A stretch of DNA of 40,902 nt from Pseudomonas sp. GM48. Lineage in GTDB: Bacteria > Pseudomonadota > Gammaproteobacteria > Pseudomonadales > Pseudomonadaceae. Where the stretch lies: the NCBI RefSeq assembly GCF_000282335.1, contig NZ_AKJM01000078.1:1-40902 (forward strand), in the 5' to 3' direction. This document shows positions 8,344-14,618 of the stretch, piece by piece (within the stretch, counting starts at the first letter, position 1; the number at the start of each line of letters is the position of its first letter). The position numbers were made by a program, and so were the translations under genes. The notes below the pieces were generated by a model that saw nothing but the letters and a program-made list of their open reading frames with translations, made no database searches and was not told the origin of the DNA.

Positions 8344-9336
8344 ATGCATTTGGTTCAATTCGAATTGAGTAACGGTGAACGCCGTGTCGGCGTGGTCGAC
8401 AACGGTCTGGTGCGTGAAGTGCAGGACGCGCGCACTGTCCGCGACCTGGCACTGGCGGCGATCGAGGCGGGTGCGAGCCTTGAGCAACAGGTGCAGAGCC
8501 TGGGGCTGGGCATCAGCCATGACTATGCCGAACTGCAGACGCAATGGCGCATCCTGCCGCCGCTGGACCATCCGGACCCGGCGCACATGCTGGTCAGCGG
8601 TACGGGCCTGACCCATCTGGGCAGCGCGTCGGCCCGGGACAAGATGCACCAGCAAAGCGGCGACGAAACCGCGATGACCGACACCATGCGCATTTTCAAA
8701 TGGGGCGTGGAGGGTGGCAAGCCGGCGGCGAATGAAGCCGGCGTGCAACCGGAATGGTTTTACAAAGGCGATGGCAGCATCGTCGTAAGGCCGGGGCAGC
8801 CGTTTCCATTGCCGCCGTTTGCCGAAGATGCCGGTGAAGAGCCGGAGATCGCTGGCCTGTACGTGATCGGTCACGACGGCAAGCCGTATCGCCTGGGTTT
8901 TGCCGTGGGCAACGAGTTCTCCGACCACGTCATGGAGCGCAAGAACTACCTGTACCTGGCCCATTCGAAACTGCGTAGCTGCAGCTACGGCCCGGAACTG
9001 CGGGTCGGCGAACTGCCGCAACATCTGGCGGGCACCAGCCGCATCCTGCGCAACGGCGAAGTGCTGTGGCAGAACGAGTTCCTCAGTGGCGAGGCGAACA
9101 TGTGCCACAGCCTCGCCAACCTGGAATTCCATCATTTCAAGTACAGCCAGTTCCTGCGCCCGGGGGACGTGCACATTCACTTCTTCGGTACCGCGACCCT
9201 GTCCTTTGCCGACGGCATTCGCACCCGACCGGGTGATGTGTTCGAGATCACCCAGGCTGAATTCGGCGCACCGTTGATCAATGGCATCGCACCGGTCCCG
9301 GCGGCTTTCGAACCCGGCACTGTCGGCACACTTTGA
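8344..9336 (+). CDS. AraD1/GguC-family protein (FAH superfamily), pentonate pathway enzyme
   Basis: This 330-aa protein starts at the ATG at 8344, chosen for the AGGAGA RBS at 8332-8337; the open frame runs further upstream through the REPIN and is not coding there. The C-terminal two thirds is a fumarylacetoacetate-hydrolase fold. E166 and E168 (EEPEIAGLYVIG) and D194 (GNEFSDH) form the expected E-x-E...D metal site. Known FAH-fold relatives such as Caulobacter XylX dehydrate 2-keto-3-deoxypentonate to 2,5-dioxopentanoate; others hydrolyse diketo acids. Given the KGSA dehydrogenase 10 bp downstream, the dehydratase role is the better guess, but this is inference. Confidence 0.82.
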   Translation: MHLVQFELSNGERRVGVVDNGLVREVQDARTVRDLALAAIEAGASLEQQVQSLGLGISHDYAELQTQWRILPPLDHPDPAHMLVSGTGLTHLGSASARDKMHQQSGDETAMTDTMRIFKWGVEGGKPAANEAGVQPEWFYKGDGSIVVRPGQPFPLPPFAEDAGEEPEIAGLYVIGHDGKPYRLGFAVGNEFSDHVMERKNYLYLAHSKLRSCSYGPELRVGELPQHLAGTSRILRNGEVLWQNEFLSGEANMCHSLANLEFHHFKYSQFLRPGDVHIHFFGTATLSFADGIRTRPGDVFEITQAEFGAPLINGIAPVPAAFEPGTVGTL

Positions 9337-9346
9337 GGATTTGCCC

Positions 9347-10927
9347 ATGATCCGGATTCTTGGTCACAACTACATCGGCGGCCAACGTAGCGCCGCCGGC
9401 AGCGTCAAGTTGCAGAGTGTCGATGCCAGCACCGGCGAGACCTTGCCCCACGATTTTTTTCAGGCGACACCGCAGGAAGTCGATGCGGCGGCCAACGCAG
9501 CAGCGGCCGCCTATCCGGCCTATCGCAGCCTGAGCGCGGAGCGACGGGCGCAGTTTCTCGATGCCATCGCCGATGAACTGGACGCCCTCGCTGATGATTT
9601 TGTCGCTGTCGTCTGCCGCGAAACGGCGTTGCCCGCAGGCCGGATTCAAGGCGAGCGTGGGCGTACCAGCGGGCAGATGCGCCTGTTCGCCAAAGTGCTG
9701 CGTCGCGGTGATTTCTACGGCGCGCGAATCGACCGGGCATTGCCTGAGCGTCAGCCCCTGCCGCGTCCGGATCTGCGTCAGTACCGCATCGGCCTGGGAC
9801 CTGCGGCGGTGTTTGGTGCCAGCAACTTTCCGCTGGCGTTCTCCACCGCCGGCGGCGATACCGCCTCGGCGCTGGCTGCCGGGTGCCCGGTGGTGTTCAA
9901 GGCCCATAGCGGCCACATGGCCACGGCCGAGCAGGTGGCAGATGCGATCATTCGCGCTGCCGAAAAAACGGGTATGCCGGCCGGCGTGTTCAATATGATC
10001 TACGGCGGGGGTGTCGGCGAGGCACTGGTCAAGCATCCGGCCATCCAGGCCGTGGGGTTCACCGGCTCGCTCAAGGGTGGTCGAGCCCTGTGCGTCATGG
10101 CTGCGGCACGTGCGCAACCGATTCCGGTGTTCGCCGAGATGTCGAGCATCAACCCGGTGATCGTGTTGCCTCAGGCATTGCAGGCGCGGGCCGACACGGT
10201 TGCCCGGGACCTCACGGCCTCGGTGGTGCAGGGCTGCGGGCAGTTCTGCACCAATCCGGGTCTGGTGATCGGCATTCGCTCGGCGTCGTTCAGTGCCTTT
10301 GTGCAGCAAGTGGCCGGGTTGATGGGCGACCAGCCGGCGCAAACCATGCTCAATGCTGGAACCCTGAGCAGCTATGGCCAAGGCTTGCAAAAACTGCTCG
10401 CGCATCCGGGAATTGAACACCTGGCCGGCGATCCGCAACGGGGCAATCAGGCACAGCCGCAGCTGTTCAAGGCCGATGTCCGCCTGCTGATCGATGGCGA
10501 TAAAGTCCTGCAAGAGGAAGTGTTCGGGCCGACCACCGTGGTGGTCGAGGTCGCGGATCAGGCGCAACTGGTGGCCGCCCTGAACGGCCTGCACGGCCAA
10601 TTGACCGCCACCGTCATTGGCGAGCCGCAAGACCTCGAGCAGTTCGCCGGGCTGACGGCATTACTGGAACAGAAGGTCGGGCGAATCCTGCTCAATGGTT
10701 ACCCGACTGGCGTGGAAGTCTGCGATTCGATGGTCCACGGCGGGCCTTACCCGGCAACGTCCGATGCGCGAGGCACGTCTGTGGGCACACTGGCCATCGA
10801 TCGTTTCCTGCGCCCGGTGTGTTTCCAGAACTATCCGGACAGTTTGCTGCCGGACGCGCTGAAGAACGGCAATCCGCTGCGCATCCAGCGTCTGGTGGAT
10901 GGCCAGCCATCCCGTGACGCGTTGTAA
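9347..10927 (+). CDS. NADP-type alpha-ketoglutaric semialdehyde (2,5-dioxovalerate) dehydrogenase
   Basis: A 526-aa aldehyde dehydrogenase of the KGSADH group. The ATG at 9347 is preferred (GAGGAT at 9335-9340). Catalytic Cys301 lies in GQFCTNPG, the general-base Glu264 in FAEMSSINP, and the cofactor motif is FTGSLKGG. It would oxidise 2,5-dioxopentanoate to 2-oxoglutarate, the last step feeding the TCA cycle from pentonates. It is the last gene of the plus-strand arm, 10 bp after the AraD1 gene, so co-translation is likely. A REPIN follows the stop codon. Confidence 0.9.
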   Translation: MIRILGHNYIGGQRSAAGSVKLQSVDASTGETLPHDFFQATPQEVDAAANAAAAAYPAYRSLSAERRAQFLDAIADELDALADDFVAVVCRETALPAGRIQGERGRTSGQMRLFAKVLRRGDFYGARIDRALPERQPLPRPDLRQYRIGLGPAAVFGASNFPLAFSTAGGDTASALAAGCPVVFKAHSGHMATAEQVADAIIRAAEKTGMPAGVFNMIYGGGVGEALVKHPAIQAVGFTGSLKGGRALCVMAAARAQPIPVFAEMSSINPVIVLPQALQARADTVARDLTASVVQGCGQFCTNPGLVIGIRSASFSAFVQQVAGLMGDQPAQTMLNAGTLSSYGQGLQKLLAHPGIEHLAGDPQRGNQAQPQLFKADVRLLIDGDKVLQEEVFGPTTVVVEVADQAQLVAALNGLHGQLTATVIGEPQDLEQFAGLTALLEQKVGRILLNGYPTGVEVCDSMVHGGPYPATSDARGTSVGTLAIDRFLRPVCFQNYPDSLLPDALKNGNPLRIQRLVDGQPSRDAL

Positions 10928-10944
10928 CAGGCAACCACAATCCC

Positions 10945-11034
10945 TGTGGGAGCGGGCTTGCTCGCGAATGCGGTTTATCATTCAACATCTCTGTTGGCTG
11001 ACACTCCTCTTTCGCGAGCAAGCCCGCTCCCACA
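10945..11034. repeat. REPIN, family A, after the pentonate operon
   Basis: Arms TGTGGGAGCGGGCTTGC (from 10945) and its complement (to 11034) give the usual 90-bp layout. It lies 17 bp after the dehydrogenase stop codon. Confidence 0.92.
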
Positions 11035-11110
11035 GGTTGGTCATTCCAACCGAGGGAAATGGGGTGCGATGAGCTATCATTGCGACTTTCCCATTCAAAG
11101 ATTGACTGCC

Positions 11111-11407
11111 ATGACTTCCGCAACCGATACCCTGCTCAATGCCCTCGAACACTGTGGAATGGTGGAAATCGACGGGCTGCATGCCTTCGAATTCGCCCTC
11201 GACGAGTTTGATAACCTGCACATTGAATGCATGGATGGCCGTGCGGCCAAACACTGGGAGTTCACCCCGGCGCAGATCCAGGCGGCGACCTTCGACAACT
11301 CGCTGCAAAGCTGGTTGATCACCGGTGATTCGGGTGAACACCGTTTGGTCTGCCTGGGCGACGTCGTCAGCGGTGACAACGATGACGATGAACCTGAGGA
11401 TGAGTAA
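11111..11407 (+). CDS. Small acidic cytoplasmic protein (DUF5629-like), unknown function
   Basis: The protein is 98 aa from the ATG at 11111. An in-frame ATG at 11069, preceded by GAGGGA, would give 112 aa and cannot be excluded. It is acidic, with a C-terminal run of Asp/Glu (GDNDDDEPEDE) and no signal or membrane segment. It resembles a family of small Pseudomonas proteins I know as DUF5629, but the name is from memory. Its stop overlaps the start of the lactonase gene in ATGAGTAA (11400-11407), so the two are translationally coupled. No function can be assigned. Confidence 0.7.
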   Translation: MTSATDTLLNALEHCGMVEIDGLHAFEFALDEFDNLHIECMDGRAAKHWEFTPAQIQAATFDNSLQSWLITGDSGEHRLVCLGDVVSGDNDDDEPEDE

Positions 11408-12569
11408 GCTCTGGCCACTGTTGATGGCCGGCAGTATCGGCGCGATGGGCGTCCAGGCCGCATCCGCAGATGACTATCAACTGCTCGTCGGCTCATACAC
11501 CGCCGGTCAAAGCCAGGGGATCTATCGCCTGGCCTTCGACAGCGCGACCGGGCAGATCAACGCCAAACCTCTACAAATCATCAAAAGCGAAAACCCATCG
11601 TGGTTGACCCTGTCGAAAGACCAGCGACACCTGTTCGTGGTCAACGAAAACGGCCCGGGCCAGGCTGATCCGGTCGGGCGCGTCAGCAGTTACGCGATCG
11701 ATCCCAAGACCCATGCGTTGAGCCTGATCAGTCAGGTGCAAAGCCTGGGCAACGAGCCGACCCATTCCAGCCTCAGCGCCGATGGCAGCCATTTGTTTGT
11801 CAGCAATTACTCGGTGGCCGAAGACCCGGGTGGCACCCTCGCGGTGGTGCCGGTGGCGGTCGATGGCAAGCTCAAACCTGTGGTACAGATGAGCAGCCAC
11901 CCGGCGAGCCGGGTCAATCCCGAGCGCCAGGCCTCGGCCCATGTGCATTCGGCGATCCCGTCTCCAGATGGCAAGTACGTGTTTGCCTGCGACCTGGGGG
12001 CGGACAAGGTGTTTGCCTACCGCTTCGACCCCAAGGCCAACCCGGATCTGCCGTTGATCGCAGCGATCCCGGCATTCGTGCAACTGCCGCCCGGCAGCGG
12101 GCCGCGCCACTTGCTGTTCAGCGCCGATGGCAAACACGCCTGGCTGGCCATGGAGATGAGCGCTCAGGTGGCGGTGTTCGATTACCACGATGGCACGCTT
12201 GAGCAGACGCAGATGGTCGATCTGGCCGCCGGGCAACCCGTTTCAGACAAGGCTGCCGCGGCGTTGCATACCTCTGCCGACGGCAAGTTCCTCTACGTCA
12301 GCAACCGTGGCACGGCCAATCAGCTGCTGGTGTTTGCCATCGATCCGGCGAGCGGTCACCTCAGCGAGCTGCAGCGTCGGGCGGTGGAGGGCGACCATCC
12401 ACGGGAGTTCAGCCTCGACCCGAGTGGCAAATTCCTGTTGATTGCCAACCAGAAGAGCAACCAGATTGTCGTCGTCGAACGCGATGCCAAGACCGGTCTG
12501 CTGGGTAAAACCGTGCAAAAACTGCCGATGGATGCCCCGAGCGATCTCGGGTTTCTGCTGCGTCAATAG
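11400..12569 (+). CDS. Exported lactonase, 7-bladed propeller (6-phosphogluconolactonase-like)
   Basis: The 389-aa product has a signal peptide (MSKLWPLLMAGSIGAMGVQA, cleavage near ASA-DD), so it should act in the periplasm. The rest is the Pgl/YbhE lactonase-family propeller with repeated strands such as DGSHLFVSNYS, DGKYVFACDLGADKVFAY, GSGPRHLLFSADGKHAW and DGKFLYVSNRG. Cytoplasmic Pgl lacks a signal, so the substrate is more likely an aldonolactone made by periplasmic sugar oxidation. That would suit the pentonate operon 0.5 kb upstream (inference). The ATG at 11400 overlaps the previous stop; in-frame ATGs at 11382 and 11388 are alternatives. A terminator follows. Confidence 0.83.
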   Translation: MSKLWPLLMAGSIGAMGVQAASADDYQLLVGSYTAGQSQGIYRLAFDSATGQINAKPLQIIKSENPSWLTLSKDQRHLFVVNENGPGQADPVGRVSSYAIDPKTHALSLISQVQSLGNEPTHSSLSADGSHLFVSNYSVAEDPGGTLAVVPVAVDGKLKPVVQMSSHPASRVNPERQASAHVHSAIPSPDGKYVFACDLGADKVFAYRFDPKANPDLPLIAAIPAFVQLPPGSGPRHLLFSADGKHAWLAMEMSAQVAVFDYHDGTLEQTQMVDLAAGQPVSDKAAAALHTSADGKFLYVSNRGTANQLLVFAIDPASGHLSELQRRAVEGDHPREFSLDPSGKFLLIANQKSNQIVVVERDAKTGLLGKTVQKLPMDAPSDLGFLLRQ

Positions 12570-12572
12570 GCC

Positions 12573-12606
12573 GCAGGCCCCGGTTCGTGGGGCCTGCCTG
12601 CTTTTA
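12573..12606 (+). terminator. Terminator after lactonase gene
   Basis: A 9-bp GC stem, GCAGGCCCC (12573-12581) with GGGGCCTGC (12589-12597), and a 7-nt loop. It is followed by CTGCTTTT, so the T-run is short and offset. It lies 3 bp after the lactonase stop codon. Confidence 0.7.
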
Positions 12607-12725
12607 TCAATGACGCTGATATTCGGTAATGCTACAAAGCATTTCAAGGCAAGAACCCTCGAGGGTTAAGTTTGCTTCACGGCCCCACCGGGCAAGCAAG
12701 CCAACTGAATCCGAGGAATACCGCC

Positions 12726-12905
12726 ATGAACTTCAACATCTTCTCTGTCATCGCCGCTTCCGCCATTTCTGCCACCGTTGCGCTGCCAGCCAGTGCCAAC
12801 GTTGAAATCAGCGATAAAAAAGCCCACACCCAGAGCTACACCCAGAAATACCTGCAACAGAGCGCCAACTTCTACGCCGCGCTGGATCACAAAACCCAAG
12901 CCTGA
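12726..12905 (+). CDS. Small exported protein, unknown function
   Basis: A 59-aa protein with a clear signal peptide (MNFNIFSVIAASAISATVALPASA, cleavage before NVEIS), leaving a polar mature part of about 35 residues rich in K, Q, Y and H (KKAHTQSYTQKYLQQSANFY). The RBS CGAGGAAT lies 7 bp before the ATG. No cysteine, so not disulfide-bonded or lipidated. I do not recognise the family. It has its own leader after the lactonase terminator. Confidence 0.7.
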   Translation: MNFNIFSVIAASAISATVALPASANVEISDKKAHTQSYTQKYLQQSANFYAALDHKTQA

Positions 12906-12920
12906 AAGTTCATCCCTGCC

Positions 12921-13012
12921 TTTATGCAGGAGCGAAGTCACTGATGATCGAAGACCGTGGTGTTCAAAGCCAAGTGTCGAAAACGATCAGAGTGATGTCG
13001 CTCCTGCATAAC
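12921..13012. repeat. Long imperfect inverted repeat (REPIN-like, family C)
   Basis: TTATGCAGGAGCGA (12922-12935) is perfectly repeated in inverse orientation at 12998-13011. The pairing continues imperfectly for about 15 more bases per arm (TCACTGATGATCG against TCACTCTGATCG). The AGGAGCGA core resembles REP elements, but the sequence differs from the two REP families elsewhere in the window. Possibly a third, diverged REPIN class. Confidence 0.75.
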
Positions 13013-13050
13013 GCATTTGCGACAGTATCAGTTTGCCATCAATGTCGCGC

Positions 13051-13079
13051 TTGATATCACATAGCCATACGTTTAAATT
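13051..13079 (+). promoter_or_regulatory. Possible sigma70-type promoter
   Basis: TTGATA (13051-13056), 17-bp spacer, TAAATT (13074-13079). It lies about 45 bp upstream of the 41-aa ORF start, in locally AT-rich DNA. Only the sequence match supports it. Confidence 0.35.
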
Positions 13080-13122
13080 GACGCTGATTTTTTGACTCCT
13101 CCTCACGGCAAGGATCGGCAGC

Positions 13123-13248
13123 ATGGTGACGCGTCTGGCATTGGTTCTTCTTTTCCTCTATTCCACCCCCATTTTGTCGGCGGCCGACCCTGTTCCGGGT
13201 GAACCGGATGCAGCCCGGGAACGCTTGATAAGTTTTATTGAAGACTGA
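13123..13248 (+). CDS. Very small exported peptide ORF (41 aa), unknown
   Basis: ATG at 13123, TGA at 13246-13248. The RBS AAGGA (13110-13114) is 8 bp upstream. The product begins with a textbook signal-like stretch (MVTRLALVLLFLYSTPILSA), then an acidic mature tail of about 21 residues (ADPVPGEPDAARERLISFIED). A likely promoter precedes it and a weak hairpin with a T-run follows. Too short for homology judgement; coding status rests on RBS plus signal sequence. Confidence 0.5.
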   Translation: MVTRLALVLLFLYSTPILSAADPVPGEPDAARERLISFIED

Positions 13249-13289
13249 AATAGTCTGGCTTAATGATCAATGAAGCTGATGGTCACTAT

Positions 13290-13321
13290 GGATAACCCTG
13301 AGTGGTTACCCAGGCTTTTTT
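13290..13321 (+). terminator. Possible weak terminator
   Basis: GGATAACC (13290-13297) can pair with GGTTACC (13304-13310) with one bulged base. A run of seven T follows at 13315-13321. Weak stem, so low confidence. Confidence 0.3.
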
Positions 13322-13363
13322 GATCGATTCTGTGGGCATTGAAACATGCCTGCGGAGAACATC

Positions 13364-13576
13364 ATGGCCAGCGCAATTCTCACTTCTGCCAAGCACGGCG
13401 CCTATGTGGCGATCGGTCTTTACCTTGCCCTGGTGCTGGTGGTCAGCCTTTGCGCCCAGTCGCAATTCACCTTTGAAGCACCGATCCAGGTCGCTCATCC
13501 CGGCATCCAGTTTGAACACCGTGCGCAAAACGCGAGCGTTGATCAGACTGAACTCGCAGGAGTCGCCGGCGCATGA
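13364..13576 (+). CDS. Small single-TM membrane protein, unknown
   Basis: A 70-aa protein from the ATG at 13364, with GGAG 6 bp upstream; an in-frame ATG at 13346 is less well placed. One hydrophobic helix (about residues 12-31, YVAIGLYLALVLVVSLCA) is followed by a polar tail of about 38 residues. Its stop overlaps the next start in ATGA (13573-13576), so the two are co-translated and may act as a pair. I do not recognise either. Confidence 0.6.
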   Translation: MASAILTSAKHGAYVAIGLYLALVLVVSLCAQSQFTFEAPIQVAHPGIQFEHRAQNASVDQTELAGVAGA

Positions 13577-13830
13577 AAGGGCACAGACTTTGGGTCATCG
13601 CCTTCCTGGCGTTCATGACCAACGGATCCTCCTTGTTGGGGATCGGGCAGGGCTCGGCGGGCTCGGTGGCACGGTCCATCGAAGCCAATCACAACATCGC
13701 CCGCAACATCGAAAACGCCAAGGCCCAGGGGATGCTGGCCGGCAATCCGCCGATCAGGACTGAAGGGGTGGTTTTCGGGCCGTTCCAGGTCGATTGCTCG
13801 GTGATCGGGATGTGTGAGGTGTTCGCGTGA
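13573..13830 (+). CDS. Small exported or membrane-anchored protein, unknown
   Basis: An 85-aa protein overlapping the previous gene by 4 bp. An N-terminal hydrophobic segment (about residues 5-25) contains or is followed by a glycine/serine-rich turn (GSSLLGIGQGSAGS). Then comes an amphipathic stretch (SIEANHNIARNIENAKAQG) and a C-terminal part with two cysteines (VDCSVIGMCEVFA) that could form a disulfide if exported. The CxxxxxC spacing is small, like a peptide loop. Role unknown; pairing with the preceding TM protein suggests a joint envelope function or a toxin/immunity-like pair, but nothing in the sequence settles this. Confidence 0.6.
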   Translation: MKGHRLWVIAFLAFMTNGSSLLGIGQGSAGSVARSIEANHNIARNIENAKAQGMLAGNPPIRTEGVVFGPFQVDCSVIGMCEVFA

Positions 13831-13853
13831 TCCCAGCTGGCAACTGAATCTTT

Positions 13854-13985
13854 TGTGGCGAGGGAGCTTGCTCCCGCTGGGCTGCGAAGCGGCCCCAATT
13901 TCAGACGATTGGTTTTGCCAGACATACCGTATTCTCCGATTTGCGACTGCTGCGCAGTCGAACGGGAGCAAGCTCCCTCGCCACA
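13854..13985. repeat. REPIN, family B (TGTGGCGAGGGAGCTTGC)
   Basis: TGTGGCGAGGGAGCTTGC at 13854 and the complementary arm ending CCTCGCCACA at 13985. Inner arms carry a second motif, GGGCTGCGAAGCGGCCCC. Longer (132 bp) than family A. It sits between the convergent small-protein and GST genes. Confidence 0.9.
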
Positions 13986-14010
13986 GAGCCACAGAGCCAC
14001 AGAGCCACAG
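13982..14010. repeat. Short tandem repeat (8-bp unit, AGAGCCAC)
   Basis: About three and a half copies of an 8-bp unit, fused to the right end of the family B REPIN. It looks like slippage at the REP terminus. Confidence 0.7.
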
Positions 14011-14021
14011 TGTCGGTGTTC

Positions 14022-14618
14022 TTATTTTCGCATCACTCCGGTAAACAATTCCGACTCCAGAAACCGCTGCAACCAATCCTGCAACCGCCGATACGGTGTC
14101 TGTGCAAACCATTCGCGGTCGACGTGGGCGAACTGCCGCACGAAGGGCATCAGCGCCACGTCGGCCAGGCTTGGATGGTCGGCCAGCAAGTAGTCGCGTT
14201 CCTCCAGCAACTCATCCAGCCTTTGCAAGAACACCTCGCCTTCGGCGCGATAAACTTCCATCGGCTGCTCGGGATAGCGCTCGGCGTACTTGTAGCGATT
14301 CAAGTGCACCTTGAACACCTGATCGTTCTGTTCGATCAGACTGGCGATTTGCGCTGCTGCGGCAGGATTGTCCTTGAGCAACCAGTCTTGCGGATCGTTC
14401 TGCGCCAGGGCCCAGCGCATGATGTCGAGACTTTCGTCGATCACCTGGCCATCGGCACTCAGCACCGGCACCGTGCCTTTGCCCGACAGCGCGAGCATTT
14501 CGGCGGGCTTGGCCTTCAGGCTGACTTCGACGATGTCCACGGCCACTCCCGAATAACGCAGGGCCATGCGTGCGCGCATGGCGTACGGGCAGCGGCGGAA
14601 GGAATACAGCGTATTCAT
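14022..14618 (-). CDS. Glutathione S-transferase-like protein (thioredoxin fold, CPYA)
   Basis: The 198-aa protein has an N-terminal thioredoxin fold (MNTLYSFRRCPYAMRARMAL). Cys10-Pro-Tyr-Ala13 is a glutaredoxin-like active site with only the first cysteine, and the TVPVL cis-proline and DESLDIM glutathione-binding turns follow. The rest is the all-helical GST C-domain. This suggests glutathione-dependent reduction or conjugation; the substrate is unknown. Its ATG overlaps the sbcC stop by 4 bp (14615-14618), so it is the last gene of an sbcD-sbcC-GST operon. Nothing in the sequence links it to DNA repair apart from that coupling. Confidence 0.85.
   Translation of the reverse strand: MNTLYSFRRCPYAMRARMALRYSGVAVDIVEVSLKAKPAEMLALSGKGTVPVLSADGQVIDESLDIMRWALAQNDPQDWLLKDNPAAAAQIASLIEQNDQVFKVHLNRYKYAERYPEQPMEVYRAEGEVFLQRLDELLEERDYLLADHPSLADVALMPFVRQFAHVDREWFAQTPYRRLQDWLQRFLESELFTGVMRK

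Noticed and set aside
13858..13984. Long hairpins in REP elements resembling terminators
   Set aside because: They lack T-tracts and recur in the same form at many loci, so they are REP elements rather than dedicated terminators.
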